A stretch of DNA of 64,000 nt from Gracilaria domingensis. Lineage: Eukaryota > Rhodophyta > Florideophyceae > Gracilariales > Gracilariaceae. The position numbers and the translations under genes are program-made. The notes under the pieces are model-generated. The model saw nothing but the letters and a program-made list of their open reading frames with translations, did not search any database and had not been told where the DNA came from. Of the stretch, positions 8,273 to 18,720 are shown in pieces. Numbering within the stretch: position 1 is the stretch's first letter; each line of letters begins with the position of its first letter. The stretch is from contig VCMS01000198.1 of the NCBI GenBank assembly GCA_022539475.1, positions 1 to 64,000 of the forward strand. The letters are read 5' to 3'.

Positions 8273-9175
8273 TCAAAGCTGGGGGAATGGGGAGGGGGAT
8301 AACTTTTCCTTAACAACGTTGACGTAGTTTGTATGAAAAGGAGCGGGGTCACCGCCTACAATGTTTCTTTCTTGGCGGGAAAAGTCGTAGAAGTACGCGT
8401 TCCTAAACTGAAAGTCGGAGAAAGAAGTAGGGAAGCCAATGAGAGTTTTCCCATATGCAAGAAGTCGCCCAACGGTCTCTTCCAGGTTGAAAGTAGTACC
8501 TGTCTTAAGCGAAACTATCTTCAACAGCTCTTTCATTATTGTGAGCACAACCGTACTGCACTCCGTAGCGACTACGTCCATAGGAATGAAACCTCTTGAG
8601 GCCCCGACGATGTTGAACGCTGATAGCCACACGAGCTTCTCATAATAGCTTACGAGAAATGTGTCTTCGTCGACAACCCCGCAAGTGAGACCCATAGACC
8701 TAAACCTGTCTGCAACGTTGGAGGCCCACTTTCCTGTTGCGACAGTGAGACCATCCGGACTTTGAGGAGTGACACAATCCTGCGGAGCTGCGTTTCTTGA
8801 GAGGACACCAACGTATAGGACAACTTTTGAACATTTGTCCACACCGAGCTTCGAAACCAATGGTATGATGTCTCCATTCTGGAAGAAAACGAGATTCTCT
8901 CTGAGCGAATAAGGACAAGCCTGAATTACGGTCTCCAGGGTGTTCGTTCTTCCACAAACTAGTATCGGTACATCAGAAAGATGAGAGGTAGCAGCCATGC
9001 TGCAGAATTCGTGTGCGGAAATGACCGTATCTTCTTCGTTCGCCAGCATGGTACCTATACGTCCCCTTCCAACAATAACGGCCCGAGTCCTTCGGGCGGG
9101 AGATGAGGCCTGAGGGACGTCAGAGTATCTGGGACTCGGAGGCGGAGTGGGAGGCATGTCGGACTGGGAGTTCAT
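8273..9175 (-). CDS. Ketopantoate reductase-like (ApbA/PanE family) oxidoreductase
   Basis: A 300-aa intact reading frame from ATG 9175 to TGA. I chose this ATG because the upstream extension (to 9376) lacks family features. After a proline/serine-rich leader comes the Rossmann nucleotide-binding motif AVIVGRGRIGTML (G-x-G-x-x-G), with LVCGRTNTLE at the position of the second strand. The C-terminal helical domain contains YYEKLVWLSAFNIVGA, matching the family's K-L-x-x-N-x-x-x-N helix: the Lys and the second Asn are kept, the first Asn is Ser. The family reduces 2-dehydropantoate with NADPH in pantothenate synthesis; divergent eukaryotic members may act on other 2-oxo acids. No organelle-targeting peptide is obvious. 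Confidence 0.75.
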   Translation of the reverse strand: MNSQSDMPPTPPPSPRYSDVPQASSPARRTRAVIVGRGRIGTMLANEEDTVISAHEFCSMAATSHLSDVPILVCGRTNTLETVIQACPYSLRENLVFFQNGDIIPLVSKLGVDKCSKVVLYVGVLSRNAAPQDCVTPQSPDGLTVATGKWASNVADRFRSMGLTCGVVDEDTFLVSYYEKLVWLSAFNIVGASRGFIPMDVVATECSTVVLTIMKELLKIVSLKTGTTFNLEETVGRLLAYGKTLIGFPTSFSDFQFRNAYFYDFSRQERNIVGGDPAPFHTNYVNVVKEKLSPSPFPQL

Positions 9176-9587
9176 TGCAAGTGTTCGAATGTTTTTGTGT
9201 GACGATAGAAATGGAAGATGGGGCGGAGAACTGCTGGGGTAAAGAGTGATACTTAAGTAAAAACGGTTGGGAAGCGCAGAACGGGAACATGGTTCACTTT
9301 GTGAAAGTGAGCGTAATGTATGATATGTGATTGTACTGAATGAATGATAGGGGTTGTATGACACGACAAGCCACAAAGTGTGATGATGTTTTATGAAAAG
9401 TAGGTGGAAGAGTAGAAAGTGTGCAATGAATAAAACTGATTTCGAACCTGAGTTGTAGAGTAGTTGTAAAGTACGAGTTACGGGGAGCTTGAATACAGGA
9501 TGAAAGGAGCCATTTTGGCTTCATAAATGACGTGAACGGGTTCTATAGCTTCACTTGGATTGCCATAATTAAAAGGATGGAGTTTGA

Positions 9588-9881
9588 TTGCGCCCGAATA
9601 CGTCTATAAAGGTCGTAGAAGCAGTTATGAAGGAAGGAGTTGTAGACATGTTATTGTTGATGACGCTGGAGCCAGGGTTTGGAGGACAGGCGTTTATGGA
9701 GGGTGTTCTTGATAAGGTGCGACATGCAAGGGAGTTGTACCCAAGAATAGGGATACAGGTGGATGGGGGTATTGGAGTGAGTACTGTGAAAGGAGTAGTG
9801 AAGGCCGGTGCAAACATTTCAGTTGCAGGATCTGCCATCTTTGGCTCGAGTAACCCAGCTCATATCATAGCTGGTTTTTGA
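9588..9881 (+). pseudogene. Ribulose-phosphate 3-epimerase, 5'-truncated
   Basis: About 97 codons match the C-terminal half of RPE: RPNTSIKVVEA, then LLLMTLEPGFGGQAFMEGVLDKV (the VMTVxPGFGGQ signature), IQVDGGIGVSTV (phosphate-binding VDGG) and NISVAGSAIFGSS. The Zn/active-site residues of the N-terminal half (SILSAD, HLDVMD) should lie upstream, but 9380-9587 encodes nothing of the kind and there is no ATG. It ends at a proper TGA. I therefore call it a truncated copy. The functional enzyme interconverts ribulose-5-P and xylulose-5-P in the Calvin and pentose-phosphate cycles. Confidence 0.85.
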
Positions 9882-9961
9882 AAGGTTGGTTAGAGATAGT
9901 AGCATAAATGTATTGTTTATTACATTGTTACCTTTACGTGTTATCACGACTATATTCTCCG

Positions 9962-10296
9962 TCTCCATTGGAGATGTATTTCTCTTGTATCACAACCGGG
10001 AAAGGATGTGAGAGAACATCAATATATCCCCAGTGGACGCTGAGAGGGAGGATGAACTACTCTACGTGCTACCATTGTTACCCATCCGGTGTCGAGTGGT
10101 GACATATTCTTTTTTTGTCACAACCCACAAAGGATGTGACGGAAGAAGAACATGCCCCCAGTCGAGACAGAGGGTGAGCAACTCTAAGTACAATCACTAG
10201 TCCCTAGCTTGCCTCCACTGGCAATATCTTCCTGTTTTGCTATAACCATCGAGTGGGGTTATGGTGGAAGAGAAAAATATCGCCGGTCGAGGCGAG
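9962..10296. repeat. Three ~125-bp tandem repeats, each an imperfect hairpin
   Basis: Units begin near 9962, 10088 and 10213. Each has a left arm (CTCCATTGG / GTCGAGTGG / CTCCACTGG type), a central hairpin built from CACAACC..GGATGTG or TATAACC..GGTTATGG, and a right arm containing CCCCAGTGGA / CCCAGTCGA / CGCCGGTCGA. Units have diverged but compensating changes keep the arms paired. They end about 240 bp before the start codon of the coiled-coil gene, so they may be regulatory or transcribed into structured 5' RNA. Confidence 0.75.
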
Positions 10297-10533
10297 GTGG
10301 GTGGGGATTATGTGAGCGCGAAAGAGGAGACAGAGAGGTGGCGCTCAAATAGTGGAAGGTGCGAAGGTGTACAGTAGATGTTTTGGCGGGAAATGGGATG
10401 AGGGAAACAGGGACAATCATGGTGCTCGATATAGCCCGTGTGGTTGGACAGTGGGGGTGGACAGCACAGTTTAGCTCGATTGCACTGTATCGCAGCGGAA
10501 ACTTCGATCCAACTACTACTTCTTTTTCTGAAA

Positions 10534-11463
10534 ATGTCGAACGGATACGTGAAGGATGAGGAGCTGTTGGCGCTGTTGGAGGGGGAGGAGGTACCGCAGA
10601 CGCCGTCACCAAAGCGGAAAGAGGACATGATTACGGCGGCTGGTCGCATGTCGCAGAAGAAGGAAGTGGCTGATGAAGGAAGGAAGTGTGAGGCGAGGAG
10701 AGGGGATGGTGATGAGGTGGAGAAGGGGGTAGAATTGGAGGTGGAGGGGGTCGCAATGGAGAGAAGGGGTGCGGTGCATCTGAGTCAGTTAGAGGTTGGA
10801 GACCAGATAGAGAGTGGGGGCGGAGAGGGTGACAGGGAGATGCGTTTTGTGGGGGAGATGAAGGCGAGGGTGGGGATGTTGGGGTTGGTGATGAAGGGGC
10901 AACTGGACGATGGAATTGTGGAGATTGTAACGGAAATGGGCGGTGTGGTGCTGAGTGGGGGTGGTAGTGGTGTTTCGGTTGAGGCGATTTCGAGCCTGCG
11001 GATTTCGTTGTCGGTATTGGGAGTGGAGATGAGAAATCATGTGTATGGGATAGTGGAGTGTGCGGGAAGGGAGGTTGGAGAGTTGCGGGAGGAGAATAGG
11101 GTTCTGAACGAGAGGTTGGACGTGCTGGAGAAGGAGGAGAAGGAGCTGTGCAAGAGGCAAAGATTGGTGGAAGAGGAGACGGTGAAAGGAGGTGTGGAGG
11201 GAAAGACGGAGAAGGGAAGTGTGGGAAGGGTGGCGGTGCAGAAGGGGTCTCCTGTGACACCGAAGACAAAGGGTGGTGGGGTTGGGGATGGGAAGAGCCG
11301 TCTGAAGAAGAGGCGTAAGGAGATGAAGAAGGTGGTGGAGGAGGTGCCGCGGGAGGGAGTCGGAGCTCCGGTGGTGACTGGGTTTAGGAGTGCGGCGGAG
11401 GTAGCGCGGACTGCGAAGGGGATTCTGAGGGGACAGGAGGAGAGAAGGATGGGAGGGATTTGA
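10534..11463 (+). CDS. Coiled-coil protein of unknown function
   Basis: A 309-aa open frame from ATG 10534 to TGA. The composition is dominated by E, K, G, R and V, written in purine-rich codons (GAG, AAG, GGG). The N-terminus MSNGYVKDEELLALLEGEEV is followed by a charged linker. A hydrophobic middle (MLGLVMKGQLDDGIVEIV...) leads to a clear coiled coil at about residues 190-235 (LREENRVLNERLDVLEKEEK) and a Lys/Arg-rich C-terminal half with nuclear-signal-like KSRLKKRRKEMKK. I recognise no family. The long G-rich strand also yields large antisense open frames, which I regard as shadows. It could be a nuclear structural protein or the ORF1 protein of a non-LTR element; no reverse transcriptase follows. 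Confidence 0.5.
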   Translation: MSNGYVKDEELLALLEGEEVPQTPSPKRKEDMITAAGRMSQKKEVADEGRKCEARRGDGDEVEKGVELEVEGVAMERRGAVHLSQLEVGDQIESGGGEGDREMRFVGEMKARVGMLGLVMKGQLDDGIVEIVTEMGGVVLSGGGSGVSVEAISSLRISLSVLGVEMRNHVYGIVECAGREVGELREENRVLNERLDVLEKEEKELCKRQRLVEEETVKGGVEGKTEKGSVGRVAVQKGSPVTPKTKGGGVGDGKSRLKKRRKEMKKVVEEVPREGVGAPVVTGFRSAAEVARTAKGILRGQEERRMGGI

Positions 11464-12470
11464 AGCCGTTTTGGGGCGAGGCGGGTATACGAGAAGGGGG
11501 AGGGTTGTCCACCTGACTTCTACAAAATGACGTTTGCGGAGACGGAGAGAGAGGATGGGAACGCGTGATGGGCGAGAAATGGGTAAATAGCGGGGGTGGT
11601 GTGGACTGGGAAGAAGTGATGGGATGATTGAGGTGGGATGAGTTGCGATTGGCATTGCAACATGGGAGAAAATGGAAACGCAAACTAGCACGAGTGCAGT
11701 TTTGAGAGAGGGTCGCGGAAAAGAGTGAATGGGGTGGTGCGGCGAAGTAGAACCTCTACAAAAACTAGGGGACCCAAGAACTAAACTGCGCGAGATGGAA
11801 TTTAGTATTCCAAAATTTCTTAATTTTTTGAGTGCCAGCCTCTGCTACCCCCTCGCGCGCCCCAAATAGCCCCAAAACTAGCTTAGTTTCCAAAGCGAAC
11901 AGACTATATTCCACTTTGCAGAACACAGACGGAAATCAATTATTTTAATAGTTTATTTCATTTTTGGGAGGCCTCTTGGAGTGTAGCCTGACAACGCGGG
12001 GTACAACATGCGAGCAATTGGAGGGCAGATAGAGTGCAAAGTGTATCGCTTGCACTCAAAATGACCTCCATCGGCACGGCGCATGTCCTCCATTTGGAAA
12101 ACTTTAAGTTGAGCTCCCAACGGAAATCGCAGGCGCGCTAAATGAAGTCCATCTGGCATCCAAGTATCTCATCCATGAGTGCCAATCAACCTCAAATTTC
12201 ACTCCTCTTCTTCCAAAAATTTCTTTTAGGGGGAGCTCTGCCCGTCACTGTTACTCCGGCTTCGAAAGCTTGAAACGATGTGGTTGAAATCCCTTGATAC
12301 TGTTACCTAGAAGTTCAACTGGGTCCCAGTCAGCTTGCGCAAAACTCGTTGTTCGAGGATCTGCAGTTTCTCCGACGGATGCTTGACCAAGCTGAAATCG
12401 GAGATCCGACAGAAGACATTCGTGTCTTAGATCAGGACGTGAATTACATGTAAGAAAACTTGGGAGCACC
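11464..12470. other. Intergenic, no gene recognised
   Basis: The first 250 bp keep the purine-rich composition of the preceding gene. The rest is neutral and includes AT tracts near 11810-11830 and 11940-11960. No coding or RNA signal is supported. Confidence 0.45.
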
Positions 12471-12479
12471 AGCTGCTTT

Positions 12480-15075
12480 TGTCAAAGCTCGTCATTCCTC
12501 TATCCAGGAGCATCGAGCTGAAATCGACCGTTTACCACCCGTTTGTCTAGTCTAGAAGAGATCATCAGGATGGATGACGCAACGTTTGCGAGGAATGTAA
12601 AGGAAGAAGGTTCTATGCGCTCGGCTGGCTGATCTTCCTCTCGCAGAAATCGAAAGTTCAAAAAGGAACTCCGTTACAATTCGGATGCGTCTAGTTCCGG
12701 TTTTCGCCTTTACTATGCGAAATCCGCTTCATACAGCTCATCGGACAGCGACAACGACCTAGAACGGTATGGCAGTTGATCCCGTGGAACGGAGTCGAAG
12801 GCGACATATGCCACTGAAGGAGTGACTCGCTCTCGCCAAAAGAACGACATCACCTTCGACTCCAGGAGTTGAAACCAACGAATCTGCTCTACCGGAATCT
12901 GTTATCGTCTCCTTATTATCAATTGGAAGATTCATCGTCAGTTCGCTCATCGCGAAGCACTGGCAAGGTGAAGGACAATATCAGAATGCTGAACATCGCT
13001 TTTTCGATATTCGATGCCGAAGATCCAATTCTGGTACTGGACTTTCTAGCATGCTTTTTGCAGGAAGCCGACATTATCGGTATGAACGAGGCAGAAATTT
13101 TATCGCTTTACCCTATTTCCTGTCAGGCATGGCTGAAGATCAGTTTAAGTCGGTCCGAGGTTCGTCCGGCTCATCTCAGAGAGGTTTCATTTGTTAGCCG
13201 GAAGCGGTCTAATACCTCTTGGGGTCCTATGCGCCGGGACACGTGAGTCCTAACTCGAAAGTTGCTCTACGAGACGGGAAACAGAAGCCTGAAGAAACCA
13301 AAACGTCCTACTCAAAGCGTTTCACAGTTGTGGAAATGTGTGCAAAGCTCTGGAGAGATTCAGGATGTTTGTGGATGGATTGAACCCTTCAATCAAGGTT
13401 TCGATGGCAAAATATCGCGAAGAGAGAGGTAGGAGTACGTATCTGGACCGGGTGCAGTACATCCGTGTTGAAAGATCAATTCTCCTTCATTGGCGTCCAC
13501 CGATGCTCCGTCGCTCAACGGCTCTCCTCGTTAGCGACTCATTGCCATCTCTTTCCTTGGAACTTGGATATTCCGTGAAACTGGATATGGATAACTTCCA
13601 CTTCGTTGGAATTGCTCCCGGTTCGTACGGATCTTCTGAGATTCCGTCGTCGTCGACTTTGACCTCGGAAGGTCAAGCCGCAGTCTAGGTGGGACGAACA
13701 CGCGTGCAGGCCACTCCACTCTCTTAAGCGAACAATTTCAGCCGCTTTTCACACCCGGGATTGATGAATGCGCAGCCGCAACGACGAGCATATGGTAATC
13801 GATATTTCGATAAGTCGGTGACGACCATCTGTCATATTTGTTACTGGGCTGGTCATATTACACCTCTTTGCATGTTGTCCATTCGGGAGTTCCGGAAAAT
13901 TATCTGGTGGTATGAGTCTTGTCCACTAGTTGACCGTGCTCGTGTTCCGAGTAAGAATTATGACGAGAGAAGGGCCAAGTTTGGCAATCCTGGAACAGGA
14001 CAGAACGTTCGAACTGAGGAACCTCTGAACCAAGCTGAACAGGTAACTGTGACTCAACCCGAACCCGGAAGATATGTTTCCCACTCTAGACAGATTTTGC
14101 CGTCACCGGCCGACCTCGCCCAAAACAACTAAACTTGGGAGCTCTCCTCAGCCGAAGTTAGAGACGGCGAGACACCACTGCTACGCTACCAGATTACTTT
14201 CCTTAAGAACAAGATTTTGATGAGGAAGATGGCTCAATCTGAGGTGGACTCGGAGCTTCTAACTGTTCTTCGTGTTCCGTCGGTACCGTCCCGAGATCTC
14301 CGTAACCCAGGTAAAACTTTGAATGGTTTGTGTACGCGTCATGTCTGATATAGGGGTTCATGTGACCATGCTATGTCTCATTTGGCACAATGTCTTGTAT
14401 AAATCTCATCTATGTCTGACAGGTTTCGTACAAGTTCCTAATGCATGTCTGATGATGGCAAATGTAACGGAATAAAAGAATATAATATTTTGAGATTGGC
14501 GCTGTGCAGAACCTGTTCATGACCACTTACTGTCTCCAATGTAATAGGCACTTGGAACGGTGTAACCGTACGATGCTATCATCTCCACAATCTTATATTG
14601 TTGAAAACCCAAAAACATGGGACTTATACAGTGACCCGTTAAAATCTGCGTATAACAGGCAAGTACACAGTCTTACTGATGTTTTCCCATTCGAACTGGT
14701 TTTGTCAAGTACACCTCCGCTATTTCCGTTTGAATCACAAGCTATCTCGTGCAGTTTCCCATCTGTGGGTGATAATCTCAGCAATGGAAGCCATCGTTAA
14801 CGAAGATAGTACCCGCCGCCCCGAAATCCATGGTGAAAACCCAAGCCGCTTTCAAGCGTGATTTTGATGCTCGCTTGCCTTGAAGAACCCCTGACACGCT
14901 TACTGTGGGCAACTATGTCTTCGTACGGAAGAAATACTACAACCCTGCAAAGGGCAAACGTCATGAGCTCTCGTGTGTGGCGGATGGAGACTACAAAGTA
15001 ATCTCGGTTGCACCAGACGCAGTCTTCGTCGAGATCGCTGACGCGCATGAGCCCTGTGAGATAAAGTGATGCGCG
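12480..15075 (+). mobile_element. Ty3/Gypsy-type LTR retrotransposon fossil A (gag, integrase end)
   Basis: Fossil with recognisable gag and the far end of pol, badly broken (many breaks) and lacking most of protease, reverse transcriptase and RNase H. Gag-like capsid sequence lies around 12.95-13.25 kb. A zinc knuckle of the C-x2-C-x4-H-x4-C type is at about 13,830-13,875 (CHICYWAGHITPLC). The integrase C-terminal region (AYN..VH..TDVFPFELV type) is at about 14.5-14.75 kb, followed by a GPY/F-like module at about 14.9-15.06 kb. An LTR-like repeat interrupts the order at about 14.34-14.52 kb, indicating nested insertion or deletion. Old, judging by the decay. Confidence 0.7.
14342..14520 (+). 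repeat. LTR-like dispersed repeat, copy 1
   Basis: Begins TGTCTGATATAG and contains ATGTAACGGAATAAAA near its end, a likely polyadenylation signal. A diverged copy in the same orientation is at about 19,932-20,110. Both ends are approximate. This is probably LTR sequence of an old retroelement. Confidence 0.5.
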
Positions 15076-15084
15076 ATGGATTTC

Positions 15085-15505
15085 CATCGGATGAAAATTT
15101 GGGACATCTATGGGATATCAGTCGGATATCTTCTGCGCATCCAGGACATCCAAATAATATGCCGTGATACCCCATTGGATGCGCCTAATTGATGCCCTTC
15201 ACATGTCCCTTGGATGTACAAAAACTGTTCCGAAGATATTCATATGATGCACGAAGATATGTCCAGTGGATGTCCGGAAATCCAGGGGACATCATTCGGA
15301 CATCACAAAATCCAATGGACATCTCTTCGTACATCATATGTGTATCAGGTGGTTATCATTTGGATATACTTCATGCATCATCTGAGCATCATTTACGTAT
15401 ATCATCTGGACATCTTAAGGAGATCAAATGGACATCTTCAGGTTTCGTAGTTATAATATGGGTTATCTGGGGGTTATCATCCGGACATGATTTCACCTCT
15501 CTGGG
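15085..15505. repeat. Degenerate short tandem repeat built on GGACATC / GGATATC
   Basis: Over some 400 bp, variants of GGACATC, GGATATC, GCATCA and their complements recur every 10-15 bases (for example CCAGGGGACATCATTCGGAC). Because GATATC is self-complementary the motif appears on both strands. It looks like an eroded minisatellite. It directly follows the integrase end of fossil A. Confidence 0.65.
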
Positions 15506-15519
15506 GGGCGGATTTCCGG

Positions 15520-18500
15520 CGACCGCGTGGTGATTTGCCGTCAACTTTCGTCTAAAATTACCCCGTCTGGTACAGAGCGCGTGTCTACGAAGCCAACGAC
15601 ACCACTAAAACCGAAAAAAATGTAGTGAAAAGACCCTGAGTCCAGCTCCACCCCCATCGAAACATTACATATCTCCCGATGGAGTCGAATCCGCCGACGG
15701 TATCTGAAAATCATCGCCAGCATGGCACCCCCGTTTCTACCTCATCGTCGGGTTCACCTACCCGCGATGCGGGACATTATGTTAGTCCCCACGCCGCTTC
15801 ATCTAAAGAGAGGGAGGAGGCTATTAGCTTTGCTGAGAATTCTTTGCCACGTCGCGTCGTGAGACCTACCGTGAAGCACGGACTGTACTGAGCCTGTTAC
15901 GGTCAGTGCATGGGCACCGCGTCCGCAACTCATGCTCGCACGCAAGAGGCATATACCCGTTGCCGGGAGGTCTACATCGTCGCTGAATAGGAACAATCAC
16001 GCAGGAGCGGAATCGTTGAAGTCACAAGAACCTCGTGGCCTACCAGCCGCGCTGGATCGAACGGAGACGAATGATGTCGTCGTTACGAAGCCGAAGTCGT
16101 CGGGACGAAGCCTTACTGAGGAAAGCGCCTCCAAATCACTACCAACCGCGCAACGCGATGAAGAACAACTGGAAGCCCTAGGCAACCCCGGGCAGCAGGC
16201 ACGAGCTGACGAAAGAAATCTCGAGTAACTCGGTCGAAAATGGCAATAACGCCGTTGGAATGCTCAACATTTGAGAAAGAGGTCACGTCATGGACGATAC
16301 AACGCCAAATACTTGGCACGAAATATCGGCAGACGTGCAGACGCGCCTGGAGATCGCAAGATCGCAAGCACCGGGGGCGCAGAGAGCTCGGGCGTAACCG
16401 TTCAGAACGAGAACTATATAAGCAAATTTGAAGAGGCAAGGGCGCAGCCGTTGAAGGACACCTGTAACAGAGATGCGGTTCTCCCGAGGGGGTTTAACAG
16501 TTAACCATCCCAAAATTCACCTGGACGCACGGTTGTAAAGCCGCCCGTCGTGCGACCTCCGGACGTAAGCGGATCCGCTTACGTATCCGGATATGACGAG
16601 CATGCAGCTCTGCCAACGCCGCCAAAGCGAAAGAACCCACGCCGACTGGCGGTACGCAGCGACATCTCAAGCGTTCCTCCTCTGAGGGAACTGGAAAGTT
16701 GCAGTCAGGTCGGCGCTGCTACCCCCATCACGTGAACCGTACCCCCGCAAGGGTTGTTCAACGATGAAGTAAGTGTAACACGGCAATGCAACCAGGTTTA
16801 CATTCAATACATTTTCGACCGAATTGTGCGGAATACGTGGGACCAGGACGCTTTTTTACAATGCCCAGTCCATTGGTAAGCCTACGGCCCACAGTGGGAT
16901 ATATAAAAGCTTATCGAGCACCTGCCCCGCTCGAAGGTCGTACAGTATGATCGCCATGCTGGATCATCTACACCAGCGACACTAGACGATGCCCAAGTGG
17001 GATTGGGCTACCTTAGAAAAGAAAGGATACCATTTTTGTAACAAACATCGTGCGACGGGAACTGAGCCCATACCAACTTGGTGAGATGCTTGCCGCATTG
17101 ACAGTTCGACCTGCTCGTGCTATGAGAACACCGATTTTTGGAAGGAGGATCACACCGGAAGGTTTTTCCTCCAGCTTGCTGGTATCGGCATCGCGGCCAC
17201 GTCATAAGCATGGTTTTTCCACTCTTCTGGTTGGACGTTTTCGGTGTGCATCCATTTATATACCGGTTTAGACACCGCTGTCACGTACTCGCCAAAGGCG
17301 CAGTGGTGCACCACGTTATCTAACCTTTGTTCGTCACCTCCCTTCGCAAAGTACGCAGTCCTGCACACACTTTGTGGTCTCTAGAAAACCCGCAACACGC
17401 GTTGGAACAGTTTTCCAGTAGTCTCTGGTTCTTGCTTGCGATTTCTGATATGAGATATATGGCCTGTAGAGTACTGCATTGAGGTACTCTACAGAAATCG
17501 GATATCTCTGCGAATACAATTCCGTTTCTTTAACGAATTAGCAAAATAATTCTGCAGACCTGTCCAAATTCTCAGGTGAAGATAGATCTGGAATATCTTG
17601 CTTAGGTTCGGAGTTGCGACATCGTTTCGGTTCGAGATTCTATTTTTAGAAGGGCTTTTGACGAACTGAAATGGGTCCGCGTTTCCGACTCAGTTGTCCT
17701 CCATCCCAAAAAGATTGTGGTAGGAATTGAAAGTCCTGGAGCTCAAGAGTTCTTCAATGTGCTGGGTTTGTTCACAGCATGGCTGGTTCAAACTTTATCG
17801 TACTTCCGATGTTTCGTACAGTGTTTCTGCCGGTTTCTGTGCCATACAGGTTGTGACGCCGATCGGAGCGGGAGTAGCTGCGAGCAGGGAGCTACTCGGC
17901 ACAGTTCTCGGACTCTTTTTCGTAGATGGGCAGTCTATCACCTCGCAGTGGGGAGTTGCGCCTCAATGAGGAAGCGTCTGAGCGCAGTTTTCATCTCCAC
18001 CATGGAAGGTAATGGAACTTGTCTAACCACCCTAAAGAATGGCAGGCGGATCTGAAGCTCAGGAGAAATACCTTTTCAAGTGAGCATGTGGCTTTTTGCG
18101 CATGTGAGGAGGCGGAGAATCCGCGCTGACTGGAGTGCAGTATGTCGTGAGGTTTTCGGGCACCGCTTTGTTGCATAGTTCGGAACTTTAGAGAGCAGGC
18201 TGCCCCATAATCCAAATTGTATATTTTAATAACAGAGACAAAACGTGCGTACTAAGCGCGCGCAAAATGACACCCCCCCAACTCAGCGACGATAAACAGT
18301 CGTATTTGCCTTGGTAGTCGTGTCAACTCTTGGACTGTTATCAAAATCTGCGGATTCGGAATCACTAGTAGTGAAAGATATGTTGCTTTGAAGATTGCGG
18401 CATAGTCATCCGGTTTGAATCTCAAGGGCCATCCAGAATCTCTGATTCTGGCGGGTGAGGCTTGTTTCCATCCTCAACACACGCGAGGTAGCACAAGCCA

Positions 18501-18720
18501 TGATTCAAGTGAGAGTCGGTGTCACCCAGAAGAGCTCAGATCTACTGGTAGGCGAAGCGGGATACATGCGTTACGAGCCAAGTCGAAACAAGCTCTGAGT
18601 CGAAAACAATCAGAAGCGTTACGTCCCGGTGTTGGAAGATCCGGTCATAGGCGTTGTTTAAGACCGATTTGCAGAAGAATATCTTCTGCATATTAATGGA
18701 AGTGATGCAGCTAGGTTTTC
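15520..18720. other. Unassigned sequence with coding-like low-complexity remnants
   Basis: From 15,679 to 16,740 several overlapping short frames on the plus strand have Ser/Thr/Arg/Pro-rich, gag-like composition, but no domain is recognisable and they are repeatedly interrupted. 17,000-18,700 has no coherent coding signal. I regard it as decayed mobile DNA without a firm family. Confidence 0.35.

Noticed and set aside
10631-11691. Long antisense open frames opposite the coiled-coil gene
   Set aside because: Pro/Ser/His-rich translation typical of the complement of a purine-rich coding strand; the sense strand gives a sensible protein.
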